Shown here: positions 15,876-24,953 of the stretch, one piece after another
Layout: every line of letters starts with the position of its first letter
Position numbering within the stretch: position 1 is the stretch's first letter
NCBI RefSeq assembly: GCF_041227145.1
Contig: NZ_JBGFSP010000012.1
Coordinates: forward strand, 1 to 64,000
Source: Bacteroides sp. AN502(2024)
GTDB taxonomy: Bacteria > Bacteroidota > Bacteroidia > Bacteroidales > Bacteroidaceae
Length of the DNA: 64,000 nt
Direction: 5' to 3'
The notes under the pieces: generated by a model
Database searches by the model: none
What the model was told of the DNA's origin: nothing
The model's input: only the letters and a program-made list of their open reading frames with translations
Translations under genes and position numbers: made by a program

Positions 15876-17132
15876 TTATAATTTAGGAAATAGTTGTTGC
15901 ATCAAACCTTTTTTATGCCGCTCCAATAAACTCACTTTGCTCTCATATAGGCTTATCAGTTTTTCTGCATATGAGAAACATTCTGCTATTTTTTGCCGCT
16001 CGTCAGGGGAAGGACACTGTATTGGTAAACTAAAGAAATCATCTATTGATATATTAATTCTATCGAATCTTGCTCCATAATTTGCTTTCTTCTTTATAGA
16101 TTCATGCCATACATCAGTTCCAAAATAGTATTCAAAATAATCAACATTTTTCTCTTTAAATCTAAAGATTGTGTAAAGCGGTGACATTATACCCATACAT
16201 ATTTTATTCCTTGAAATAGGCCCGACAGGAGATTCTGTAGAAACTCTCGGGTTATATACAAAATCATTATATTCTACAATTTGATAATTATTTAAATTAT
16301 CATTAGTTACAATTTTCCGGTCAAAGTAATCCTGTTGGGGTACAATACCATAAATAGCAGAGTTTGTTAGAACAGGGTATTTGCAATTCTCTTTATTCTT
16401 GGCTGTTTCATGTTTAGCTATTTCGTGCAGTTCCTTTTCTTCCCATTCACCATCATTCCTAAATTCTGGAAAACGAACTTCAGGTACATACTTTCCTTCA
16501 ACAGGAAAAAGTTTCTGCATAAGCCCTTTCTTATGTGTCTTCAATTGTTCTACCTTTTCTTTCATAGCACTTATCTCTTCATCTATTGACGAGAGACATG
16601 CTGCGATTTTTTGCTGTTCTTCAGGAAAAGGAAATGGAAGTTTAATATTAGAAAATTGAAGATAACTAATCATCTTACCATCTCTGATTCCCTCTATGTT
16701 TCTATTGAGTTCCAATATATAATTGGCAGATTTTAGATAATGTCGATAAAAATCATTATAGACAGTATCAGAAATTTTTCTCAACACAATATACGCAGGG
16801 CTACACAAGCCTTTATAGTTAGAATATTCTATTCCACCTTGGAAGGATCTTAGACTAATAATGAAATCACCTACTTCTACAATCTTATAGCTTTTAATAC
16901 TATTATCGCTAACAATAACATTATAATCAATTAAATTTCTTGGTACAGCACCTTTATCTTGAGTTATTGCCAATATTGGTAAATCAGAATTATGATTTTT
17001 ATTTACTATAGGCGCAAACAAGTTATTACCATTGACAAAATCCCAACTTGCACTCTCCCTAAATTCTGGAAAACGAAGAGCAGGAACAAGATGCTTTTCT
17101 CCTGTCCTTTTTATCTCACATCCTTTAGACAT
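15876..17132 (-). CDS. hsdS: Type I specificity subunit HsdS (system 1)
   Basis: A 418-residue HsdS with two target-recognition domains, each preceded by an alike entry (LVPALRFPEF near residue 15; YVPEVRFPEFR near 220). Each is followed by a conserved helix (EEQQKIAACLSSIDEEISAM; DERQKIAECFSYAEKLIS) and a KKGLMQ(K/Q)LFP tail. The two domains set the two halves of a bipartite recognition site. Translation may start at 17144 inside hsdR or at 17132; the latter has GAGGAG just upstream. No inverted copy or invertase is seen beside it, so unlike system 2 it appears locked. Confidence 0.9.
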   Translation of the reverse strand: MSKGCEIKRTGEKHLVPALRFPEFRESASWDFVNGNNLFAPIVNKNHNSDLPILAITQDKGAVPRNLIDYNVIVSDNSIKSYKIVEVGDFIISLRSFQGGIEYSNYKGLCSPAYIVLRKISDTVYNDFYRHYLKSANYILELNRNIEGIRDGKMISYLQFSNIKLPFPFPEEQQKIAACLSSIDEEISAMKEKVEQLKTHKKGLMQKLFPVEGKYVPEVRFPEFRNDGEWEEKELHEIAKHETAKNKENCKYPVLTNSAIYGIVPQQDYFDRKIVTNDNLNNYQIVEYNDFVYNPRVSTESPVGPISRNKICMGIMSPLYTIFRFKEKNVDYFEYYFGTDVWHESIKKKANYGARFDRINISIDDFFSLPIQCPSPDERQKIAECFSYAEKLISLYESKVSLLERHKKGLMQQLFPKL

Positions 17133-17133
17133 A

Positions 17134-20133
17134 TCACTCCTCATATGCTGACAATCCCGATATTTCCTGATCTGTTGCCATTTTCTTCAATAATGGTATC
17201 AAGTCATTCATTAATGCCGTTTCTTCTTTTGCCCGTGCTTTCCAGTCCAGCTCCAGTGGTTCAAGCAGTTCGTTAAGTTTCTCCCCATCAAATATTTTCC
17301 GCTCCACAATATCATTGACAAACTGTTGCAGCGAAACGATATTCAGCCTATGCGTATCTGCTATCACAGAAAGTTCTGCGGCATATTTCTCTGTCTTGAA
17401 CACTTCATATTCCTCCTTGATTTCCTGCACGGTCTTTCCGTTCAAACTATCAGAGTCGTGACTATTTATAAAGGCTATAATATCGTCGCGTTCGTCAAGC
17501 ATATTTGAACTTGAACAAATCAGACTTATCAGTTGGGTTTTAGTCATCTTAGCCATGGACGGAACACCGCTGTAATAGCGTGCTATAAGTTCCATGATAT
17601 AATCGTAATCGATGATGGCAGATGCAAACAGGACAAACTCGAAATCCAAATCATCTATCGTATCGGATACTTCATCACTCTTTTTCTGTCGTTTATCTCG
17701 AAGTTCCTTTGCCAAATCCAGATATGCACCACGGAACGCTACTAAATCATTATCGGTAAAGCCATAAGGTACACTTGGCTCACTGACTATACCCGGTTCA
17801 TTGCTTCTCGTATCAATAATATCTGTATATTGGTCCAATTGGGTCTTATATCTCTGTATTTCCTTAAAATGATTGATAAAACCGGCTTTGGCATTATCCC
17901 CTCTAAGATTTGCCACTTCTTCCGCTTTAAATTCCAAATCGTGCAGATTCATAAATTCACGCAGACTCCTGACTGCATCCTTATACTTCTTCATAATGGC
18001 AGACGCAGGTTCAACCAGCCAGACTTGCCGCGCTCTTTCATCTTTTTCTCCGGAAAACAGTACTATTGCCTCATCCACAGCGGCTTGTTGTCCACGAAAA
18101 TCAAGAATGTTTCCGTAGGGCTTTGTATCGTTCAGAATACGGTTTGTACGTGAAAAAGCTTGTACCAATACATGCCACTTCAAATTCTTATCGACATACA
18201 GTGTGTTCAAGAATTTGGAGTCAAAACCGGTAAGTAACATATCCACCACGATGGTAATGTCTATCTTGTTGTGATGTGGATAGTCCTTATTGGTATATTT
18301 TTGGTCTTTTATACGTTGTTGTACATCCTGATAGTAGGTGTCAAACTCTGTAATAGAATGGGTCGTACCATATTGTCCATTATAATCATCTATAATTTCT
18401 TCCAGAGCTTTTTTCTTTTGGTCCAGCTCTTTTTCGTTATCCAAACGCTCCTGCTGTAAATCCTCCTGAATCTGTATTATATCCTTGTTCCCTTCTGCCG
18501 GAGGTGAGAATACACAGGCGATATTCAGTTTAACGTAATTCTCATCTTCCTCTGTCCGCTTTTTTTGTTCTGTTTTGAAAAGATTGTAATATTCAATCGC
18601 CTCATTGATTGAGCCGGTGGCAAACAGAGCATTAAATCGCATATCGTTGGTGGCTGCCCGATGTTTGTTTAGAATGGCATCGACAACGGCTTGTTTCTTC
18701 ATCTCTCCGTCAACTATCTGCATGATATTCTCGTCAGGTTTGAAATAGTCAATATGGAAACGTAATACGTTCTTGTCATCAATTGCATTCGTTATTGTGT
18801 ATGAATGCAATTCCTTCTGAAATATATCCACCGTCGTTTTGTAGTGCCCTTCTTCTCCTGTTGCTTGCACATATGTCGCATTTTTGTCAAATATGGGGGT
18901 ACCGGTAAAGCCAAATAATTGTGCTTTAGGGAAGAAATCCTTTATGGCTTTATGATTATCGCCAAATTGTGAACGATGGCACTCATCGAATATGAAGACA
19001 ATCCTTTCGTCCCTTAAATCCTCCAGTTCTTCCTGATAATTCTTTCGGTTTTCTGGATCCAATGCTATTCCCAATTTCTGAATGGTAGTGACAATGATCT
19101 TGTCTTTATAGTCTTCTGACAACATCCTGCGTACAAGAGAATCCGTATTGGTGTTCTCCTCCACACAGTTTTCCTGAAACTTGTTGAATTCTTCGCGTGT
19201 CTGTCGGTCAAGATCTTTTCGGTCCACAACGAACAAGCACTTCGCAATATCAGGATTGTCTTTCAATAATGTGGCAGCCTTAAAAGAAGTGAGTGTCTTG
19301 CCGCTTCCCGTTGTATGCCATATATAACCGTTTCCACGATTTTCCTCAATGCATTTGACTATTGCCTTTACAGCATAAATCTGATAGGGACGCATCATCA
19401 GTACTTTCTGTTCACTGGCAACAAGCACCATATAACGGCTGATTATTTCTCCCAATCTGCATTTGGGAAGAAAAGCATCTGCAAAGGCATCCAATCCGTT
19501 TATTTTCCTATTGTCTTCATCCGCCCACCTATATACCGGCAGGAAATTTTCATCGGCATTGAAGTTGAAATGCAGGTTATTGTTGTTGGCAAAGTAATAT
19601 GTATTTGTCTGATTGCTTACAATAAACATCTGAATGAAGCAAAGCAATGAATTCGTATATCCATTACCCATATCATTTTTATAGTCAACAATTTGCTGCA
19701 TAGCCCGTCGTGGGCTAACCTCAAGTGCTTTAAGTTCTATCTGCACAAGCGGTAAGCCATTAATCAGCAACATAACATCATATCGCTGGAAACTATTACG
19801 TGTATTGATGCGTAACTGGTGTACAACCTCATAATCATTCTTACACCAGTCTTTTATATTCACTAATGTATATTGCAACGGTGTGCCGTCTTCACGAAAA
19901 AACGTATTGCGTTCACGCAATCTTTTGGAAGAATAATATACATCAGAATCAGTTATTTCTTCCAGTAATCGTGTAAATTCAGAATCAGAGATATGAACAT
20001 GATTCAAATGTTCAAATTTCTCACGGAAATTCTGCTCCAAAGAGTTTCTGTCGCAAATATCCGGTCGATATGTATATTTTAACTCTATCAATTTGTGGAT
20101 AAAGTTTTCTTCTATTTGCTTTTCTCTAATCAT
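17134..20133 (-). CDS. hsdR: Type I restriction endonuclease HsdR (system 1)
   Basis: A 999-residue motor nuclease. The N-terminal PD-(D/E)XK nuclease shows D119 and the QIELK motif at 131-135. Superfamily 2 helicase motifs follow: TTGSGKT at 274-280, DECHRS at 383-388 and GFTGTPIF near 412. The C-terminal 300 residues are helical and hold the complex together. It translocates DNA and cuts it away from the unmodified site. It is the first large gene of the operon, 2 bases after the XRE gene, and its stop overlaps the hsdS start region. Confidence 0.95.
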   Translation of the reverse strand: MIREKQIEENFIHKLIELKYTYRPDICDRNSLEQNFREKFEHLNHVHISDSEFTRLLEEITDSDVYYSSKRLRERNTFFREDGTPLQYTLVNIKDWCKNDYEVVHQLRINTRNSFQRYDVMLLINGLPLVQIELKALEVSPRRAMQQIVDYKNDMGNGYTNSLLCFIQMFIVSNQTNTYYFANNNNLHFNFNADENFLPVYRWADEDNRKINGLDAFADAFLPKCRLGEIISRYMVLVASEQKVLMMRPYQIYAVKAIVKCIEENRGNGYIWHTTGSGKTLTSFKAATLLKDNPDIAKCLFVVDRKDLDRQTREEFNKFQENCVEENTNTDSLVRRMLSEDYKDKIIVTTIQKLGIALDPENRKNYQEELEDLRDERIVFIFDECHRSQFGDNHKAIKDFFPKAQLFGFTGTPIFDKNATYVQATGEEGHYKTTVDIFQKELHSYTITNAIDDKNVLRFHIDYFKPDENIMQIVDGEMKKQAVVDAILNKHRAATNDMRFNALFATGSINEAIEYYNLFKTEQKKRTEEDENYVKLNIACVFSPPAEGNKDIIQIQEDLQQERLDNEKELDQKKKALEEIIDDYNGQYGTTHSITEFDTYYQDVQQRIKDQKYTNKDYPHHNKIDITIVVDMLLTGFDSKFLNTLYVDKNLKWHVLVQAFSRTNRILNDTKPYGNILDFRGQQAAVDEAIVLFSGEKDERARQVWLVEPASAIMKKYKDAVRSLREFMNLHDLEFKAEEVANLRGDNAKAGFINHFKEIQRYKTQLDQYTDIIDTRSNEPGIVSEPSVPYGFTDNDLVAFRGAYLDLAKELRDKRQKKSDEVSDTIDDLDFEFVLFASAIIDYDYIMELIARYYSGVPSMAKMTKTQLISLICSSSNMLDERDDIIAFINSHDSDSLNGKTVQEIKEEYEVFKTEKYAAELSVIADTHRLNIVSLQQFVNDIVERKIFDGEKLNELLEPLELDWKARAKEETALMNDLIPLLKKMATDQEISGLSAYEE

Positions 20134-20135
20134 AT

Positions 20136-20345
20136 TTAGTTGGATATTTGATTCTTTATTAGGTCTTTGGGGGCAACCTGAAGAATCTCAGCAATTTCAA
20201 ATAGCACTTCCAAACTTGGTTGACGTCTGTTACATACATACGCATTGACTATACAGAAACTCTTGCCTAGTTTTTCTGCCAGCCAAGTTTGTTTGATACC
20301 TCTTTCTTCAAGTACCTCTTTTATCCGATTCATGGGTTTATCCAT
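20136..20345 (-). CDS. XRE-type regulator leading the first hsd operon
   Basis: A 69-residue Cro/C1-type helix-turn-helix protein (IKQTWLAEKLGKSFCIVNAY, then RRQPSLEVLFEIAEILQVAP). It is the first gene of the operon, 2 bases before hsdR, as for controller proteins of restriction systems. It is a clear paralogue of the regulator at 30196-30402, which leads the second hsd operon. It probably tunes expression of the system by autoregulation; this is inferred from size and position. Confidence 0.85.
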   Translation of the reverse strand: MDKPMNRIKEVLEERGIKQTWLAEKLGKSFCIVNAYVCNRRQPSLEVLFEIAEILQVAPKDLIKNQISN

Positions 20346-20375
20346 CGCTTTATTTTTATATCATCAATATGTTTG

Positions 20376-20383
20376 CAAAGATA
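20376..20383 (-). promoter_or_regulatory. Candidate -7 box of the first hsd operon
   Basis: TATCTTTG on the minus strand matches the Bacteroides -7 consensus TAnnTTTG. It lies about 30 bases upstream of the XRE start. No clear -33 TTTG is seen at the expected spacing, so confidence is moderate. Confidence 0.45.
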
Positions 20384-20449
20384 TAAAATTTTGTGCTATA
20401 TAAAAGGAAAAGGAGAGGGAAAATCCCCTACTTAAGCTTAAACCAAATA

Positions 20450-20477
20450 TCAGACATTCAAATTTTCCATTGCCAAT
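20450..20477 (-). pseudogene. 3' remnant of a relative of the 134-aa gene, cut by IS21
   Basis: The last codons read L-P-M-E-N-L-N-V-stop, matching the end of the gene at 39859-40263 (LPMKDLNV). Homology with the second copy continues downstream of the stop for about 20 bases (compare 20420-20450 with 39828-39858). The IS21 end adjoins directly at 20478. The rest of this gene is not on the other side of IS21. Confidence 0.75.
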
Positions 20478-20589
20478 TGGAAAATCCAGTGTAAGATGCC
20501 CCCTAAAACCAAAGCGCTTGTCCCCCCCTGAAAATATTCAATAATACCCCCTTAAAAGTCTTGACCGATGGGGTCATTATTATAGTTTA

Positions 20590-21368
20590 TTACCCTCTGT
20601 ATGCCGCCATCTTCCGAACGCTTTCCCCGGTTAACTCAATCCGGTGAGCCGTATGTATGATACGGTTCATGATGGCATCTGCCACGGTAGGATCACCGAT
20701 TGCGTCATACCAATTGTCGGTTGGCAGTTGCGAGGTGATGATGATGGACTTGCATCCATGCCGGTCCTCTATTATATCGAGCAGGATGGGACGTTCCTTG
20801 GCATCAAGGTTTACAAGGAAGAGGTCATCCAGTATGAGCAGTGTGCCCCGTTCGATTCTCTTGAGTTCTGATTACAGTGTGCCTTTTACTTTTGCCACCT
20901 TGGGCGTGCCCATAAGTTTCGGGGCATTCGCATAGTATGTCCGTATGCCTTTCTTCAGACTTCATAACCCATGGCTGTGGCAAGGAAGCTCTTTCCGGTT
21001 CCGGAGGAGCCTGTAATGAAGAGGTTCTGTCCCTGCTGGATGAACTCCAACGATGCAAGCCGCTCCACCTGGTTACAGTCAAGGCCACGCGGGATTGTAT
21101 AGTCTATCTGCTCGAGGCAGGCCTTGTAGCGGAACGAAGCTCTGCGTATAAGACGTTGGATGGCTGCATTAGCGCGGTAGTCCCATTTCCTGGCAAGTAA
21201 CATGTGCAGGAAAGAGTCGATTGTCATTGTTTCAGCCATGGTGGAAGCCAGGCTTTCAGTGAAAGCGGCGGCCATTCCGTGTAGCTTCATACGGCTCATC
21301 AGTTCGATTGTCAACGTGTTGCGGTCTTTTTCGACTGCTATCGGGGCGGTAAGATTATTTGTCTCCAT
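20590..21368 (-). pseudogene. istB: IS21 helper ATPase IstB, frameshifted
   Basis: IstB is the AAA+ helper that selects target DNA for the IstA transposase. The first 137 codons are normal (GSSGTGKSFLATAMGYE Walker A). A 1-base deletion near 20957 then shifts the frame. Restoring it gives the rest of the family sequence: RTYYANAPKLMGTPKVAKVK, LLILDDLF (Walker B), SIIITSQLP, and HRIELTGES near the end. A second lesion is a TAA codon near 20875 between GTL and SELKR. The element is therefore not autonomous. Confidence 0.88.
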
Positions 21369-22935
21369 TGTTATTCTTATTTAAATGTTTTGATTTTGCG
21401 AAGTAGGCTGCTCCGCGGATATTCTTGTGGGTGGATGTTACGGGGGCTTCATCGTCGATGTCGTCTTTTGACAGGAAGCCCGCATCATCGCCACGCTCAA
21501 GGATTTGTCTTATTTCCTGATAGCCGTATTGGCGCTGTTGCGTGGCGCATGCGCTTGCCACCACCAACCGTTTCAGTCCGAAGGTCTTTTCCTGTGCCAT
21601 GATTCCTTTGCATGAACGGAACGCTGCGGGAGGATACTTCTTGAGTTCTGCCACCTTGCGTAGATACAGCAACAGGACGTTATCCGCCTGGCCGGCCCGT
21701 TCGTAAATCTGTTCCAGATCCTTTTCGTAACTTTCATGACGTCCGGGCAGTCCGTGGGTATCCTTGGTCGTATAGATATAGGGCGTGTCATCACGCCGGT
21801 GTGTGGTTACCAAACGCAGGCCATGATATATTTCCAGCCTGTCGGCATCATAGACAATTTCGACACGTTTGCCTATATACTCTTTCGGCACGCTATAATG
21901 GTGGAGCCTGAAGGTGACATAGCTGTTCCGCATTACCGTCGCGGAGCGTCGTTCCTTCATCTGATGGCGTATGGCGAGAAGCGGGCGGAGGCAGTCGGAT
22001 TCAACCTGTTCAAATTGTTCCCGTCTTGATAGGGGACGTCCGCTCATCCTGCGCCCGTTGAAGGCCGAGAGCGATTCGGCGACAGCTGCATTCAGGGTTT
22101 CCAGCGAGTTGAACACAAGCCCCTCGATGTCGGTGTAGACAGAGCGGTAAAGCAGCTTCACGGTATTTTCCACCAAGGCCTTATCCTTTGGATGACGTAC
22201 ACGTGCGGGGTATACGGCACATCCGTAGTGTTCGGCAAATGCCGCAAACTCCTCGTTGATTACAGGCTCGTTACGGTCGCTGCGGGCTACGGCATCCTTG
22301 AGGTTGTCGGGTACTATCGCCATCGGAACCCCACCGTAAAAATGCAGGGCGTTCTCACACGCTTTGATCAGATCCTGCTTTGATTGGGACCAGACCGCCT
22401 CGCAGTAGGTATAGTGGCTGCATGGAAATATGGCCACGAACACTTCAACACTGCGGCATTCGCCACTTTCACTGTCAACCACCTCAAGTTTATCGCCGGC
22501 GAAGTCGATGTACATCTGGTCTCTGGCATAATGCTCGACATGACCTACAACATGCGTCACCATACGGTAGCTCATGAGATAGTTGCCGAAACTGGCATGC
22601 CTGCATCCGTCAGGGTGCGTCTCGCGGTACTCCTCGTACAGAGCTTTCACTGTCACGTCCCGGCGGCTGAACCGGGCGGCATACTTGGGCAGAAGCGCTT
22701 CAAGCTCAAGCTGACGTTGTGACGGAACCCTGTTACGGCCAACACCTTCCGAGAATATTTCCTGGATACGGGCGGAAGGCATGGCTGCTAGTTCCTTTAT
22801 CAGTATGCCACACTCTTGAAACAGGCGCACATATTTGCGTACCGTGCTGCGGGACAGCTCAAAGCTCCTGCTTATCTGCTTTATCCTCATCCCCAATGCG
22901 TAACATTGGAGAATGTTTGCTATCTTTGTTGTCAT
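21355..22935 (-). CDS. istA: IS21 transposase IstA
   Basis: A 526-residue IS21 transposase starting MTTKIANILQCYALGMRIKQ. The N-terminal helix-turn-helix (residues 8-40) is followed by the DDE integrase core: MYIDFAGDKLEV, VPDNLKDAV and the acidic stretch before KALVENTVKLLYR. The C-terminus matches the family. The longer in-frame start at 23004 lies in the terminal region and is rejected. Its 3' end overlaps istB by 14 bases, the normal coupling. Confidence 0.9.
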   Translation of the reverse strand: MTTKIANILQCYALGMRIKQISRSFELSRSTVRKYVRLFQECGILIKELAAMPSARIQEIFSEGVGRNRVPSQRQLELEALLPKYAARFSRRDVTVKALYEEYRETHPDGCRHASFGNYLMSYRMVTHVVGHVEHYARDQMYIDFAGDKLEVVDSESGECRSVEVFVAIFPCSHYTYCEAVWSQSKQDLIKACENALHFYGGVPMAIVPDNLKDAVARSDRNEPVINEEFAAFAEHYGCAVYPARVRHPKDKALVENTVKLLYRSVYTDIEGLVFNSLETLNAAVAESLSAFNGRRMSGRPLSRREQFEQVESDCLRPLLAIRHQMKERRSATVMRNSYVTFRLHHYSVPKEYIGKRVEIVYDADRLEIYHGLRLVTTHRRDDTPYIYTTKDTHGLPGRHESYEKDLEQIYERAGQADNVLLLYLRKVAELKKYPPAAFRSCKGIMAQEKTFGLKRLVVASACATQQRQYGYQEIRQILERGDDAGFLSKDDIDDEAPVTSTHKNIRGAAYFAKSKHLNKNNNGDK

Positions 22936-23105
22936 AGTAGAAATGATTTTATCCCACCGGTCAAGACGGGTATCAAATCTACAAAAAAATCCTCTGCCGG
23001 ACATTCTTTGACAGGGGTATTTTTATATTGGAATCAAAAGGCAGGATTATTTTGGAACAGGGGGCAAGCGATTGGTTTTAGGGGCATCTTACACTGGATT
23101 TTCCA

Positions 23106-23458
23106 GGTGGTGGAGGCACGAATTCCAGTTGCCCCAGTTTTCCCTGCTTTCCTCGCCAAGGCGTTTTTCGCACAGGAATTTGTAGTAGTCAAAAAAACAG
23201 GGTGTCGGTGGCGAACCCGTTTTTGAAACCGAACTCGCCGTTGCGAAGCTCGACAACCCTTTTCGATTTGATAGCCTCCGCAAGTTGTAGTGTCTCTCGG
23301 TTCTTTTCCTTGTCAGCCCGATTCCTTTCAGGTATCAAGTATAATTTCAGGTACTCGTATGACCGCTCCCTGTTCAGGTAAATGTCGAGGTAGAGCGATG
23401 TATTTCCCGACTTGGTCTTGCGCTTCCGAAGTCGGATAGGCTCTTTTGAATTTCCCAT
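23106..23458 (-). pseudogene. Truncated arm-binding tyrosine integrase
   Basis: Starting MGNSKEPIRLRKRKTKSGNT at 23458, the product has the N-terminal arm DNA-binding domain of Bacteroidota tyrosine integrases (SLYLDIYLNRERSYEYLKLY), like the intact integrase at 46737-47843. A run of seven Ts where six would keep the frame causes a +1 shift near 23190. The next frame continues correctly (DYYKFLCEKRLGEES) until IS21 cuts it at 23105. The catalytic domain is lost. Confidence 0.8.
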
Positions 23459-23515
23459 ATATTTGTTGCTTTTGTTGTTTGAATTTTTCGAACAACAAAA
23501 GTACAACAAAATTAC

Positions 23516-23617
23516 AGTAAATCGGGAGTAACTAAAGACAAATAACCTTAAAATTTTAATCAGCTTAAATCGTTGAATAAAAGCGAGATATTTATTCCTT
23601 TTTACTCCCGATTTACT
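23516..23617. repeat. Perfect 16-bp inverted repeat upstream of the truncated integrase
   Basis: AGTAAATCGGGAGTAA at 23516-23531 is repeated in perfect inverted orientation at 23602-23617, with 70 bases between. It lies 58-160 bases upstream of the integrase start, between the gene and the att-like site at 23648. Such spaced inverted sites could be integrase or excisionase arm sites; a long hairpin is the alternative. Confidence 0.6.
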
Positions 23618-23647
23618 TTGAGTTACTTTGCTGGTTTTGTTGTCTAT

Positions 23648-23658
23648 TTTCCGATGCA
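23648..23658. other. att-like site matching the mnmE 3' end
   Basis: TTTCCGATGCA occurs here and, in the same orientation, at 49122-49132 inside the last codons of mnmE (FCIGK). As a direct repeat that could bound the 25.5-kb region between, it is a candidate attachment core. Eleven bases alone could recur by chance (a few per cent in this window), so support comes from location beside an integrase 5' region. Confidence 0.5.
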
Positions 23659-24133
23659 GCATATTTACATCACTGATTATCAGTGACCATTCATTTTAAT
23701 CGGTACAACCTCTGTTTTTACAAGTACACAGAATGTGGGGACAAATGCAAACCGTTGTATTTCATTGTTTTGCATATACGTGTTGTATCGCTTTCTTTCA
23801 GCCTTTTTGCGAAATATCCGCTATCAGATACAATGTGTTGAACGATAGGGTATTTCCGCATATAAGTTACAGAACGCTTGTTGATTACAAAGGTAGTGCT
23901 TTTCTTGAAATTTCTGTGATTTGTGGTGAAATTTTTATTAGTCTGGTGCAATGACATATTTGATTCGCTTGAAAAAGTGTGGCAGAATGAGTGATATTCG
24001 TTGGGAAAATGTAGTAAGGCTAATTTATTTGCTTGAAAATGTGTTTATACACCATAAATGGTACACTTCTTATTATATCCTATCGGGTATAATTCTGTGT
24101 CTAATATTAATATTATACCAGAAAGGGTATAAA
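23659..24133. other. AT-rich stretch without a supported gene
   Basis: About 475 bases. Short ORFs exist on both strands (for example 23718-23957 minus and 23951-24178 plus), but they have no recognisable motif, overlap each other or the phosphoesterase end, and lack clear start signals. A few imperfect GGGTATAA repeats occur near 24090-24130. Confidence 0.5.
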
Positions 24134-24940
24134 TCAATAAACTTGACTGAACTCCATAATGTCGAGCATCTGATATAATATTCCGTCAATGGAGGAATGC
24201 CAACTTTGATGAAAATGACCATAGTACCAATGTTTCACCGGATGGTTATCTGTTTTGAGATGGTGAAGAAGCATATCCATTGCTTCTCTTTCAAGTTGTA
24301 CATCCTTAAGAAGTAGTGGATCGTTCTCTGCCCATTGATTGAGGTTACTTTTTAAGAATAGCTCACAATATGATGGTGCAGTATGTGTGACAACAGTATC
24401 AATCAAGAAGTTTGGACGGATAGTATTCATCTTATCAGCGTTGTAAACAGGAGCTTCGTTCTTCCAATATAAATTGCGGGAAATATCGTTTTCTTGTGAA
24501 TCATTGGGATGGAGTCTGTGTTTTCGTTTATTCCATTCATTTATCCGATAGACTCTGTCAATAGAGACAGCTCCACCTATACAAAGGATGGTATGATTAC
24601 AGGCTTGGAGAATAGTATAATTATGAATAGCAATGAAACGTTTGTAATTGAATGTTGCTCCATCGAAATAAGCAGGATTATCGTGATTGCCACGTACAAA
24701 TACAATCCAATTGTTGGCTTGGTTCATTCGCTTGGTATTTCGTCTAACCATCTGCTTATAGTACTCTTTCTTTTCGAAGCCAAAGCCACAATCCCCAGCT
24801 ACAATTAATAGGGTGTTCGTCAACTTATATTGAATACAGAGTTTGAACACCAACTGATTAAAGTCGCCATGAATATCACCAGAAACAATAATTGTCTTGG
24901 CTTCGGGAAAAGATAGTGAGAATGTGTTGCTATGATTCAT
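24134..24940 (-). CDS. Calcineurin-like metallophosphoesterase
   Basis: A 268-residue phosphoesterase with the metal-binding signatures of the family: GDIHGD at 21-26, GDCGFG near 49-54, RGNHDNPAYF near 85 and a C-terminal YGHFHQSWH. It is expected to hydrolyse a phosphoester with two bound metal ions; the substrate cannot be told. It has no signal peptide. It follows the broken RhuM gene by 13 bases on the same strand at the left edge of the proposed mobile element, a usual place for cargo. Confidence 0.85.
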   Translation of the reverse strand: MNHSNTFSLSFPEAKTIIVSGDIHGDFNQLVFKLCIQYKLTNTLLIVAGDCGFGFEKKEYYKQMVRRNTKRMNQANNWIVFVRGNHDNPAYFDGATFNYKRFIAIHNYTILQACNHTILCIGGAVSIDRVYRINEWNKRKHRLHPNDSQENDISRNLYWKNEAPVYNADKMNTIRPNFLIDTVVTHTAPSYCELFLKSNLNQWAENDPLLLKDVQLEREAMDMLLHHLKTDNHPVKHWYYGHFHQSWHSSIDGILYQMLDIMEFSQVY

Positions 24941-24953
24941 TTGTATTTACTGA

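Larger units (their letters stand above)
20478..23105 (-). mobile_element. IS21-family insertion sequence with inactive istB
   Basis: The element is about 2628 bp. Its ends are inverted repeats of more than 25 bp with few mismatches, beginning TGGAAAATCCAGTGTAAGAT at 20478 and ending with its complement at 23105. It encodes istA and a damaged istB. There is no target duplication: the left flank is the end of the 134-aa-type gene, the right flank an integrase fragment. This pattern fits deletion between two IS copies or an adjacent deletion. Confidence 0.85.

Noticed and set aside
23718..23957. Minus-strand ORF of 79 codons
   Set aside because: No motif, no start signal, and an overlapping plus-strand ORF of equal quality; treated as non-coding.
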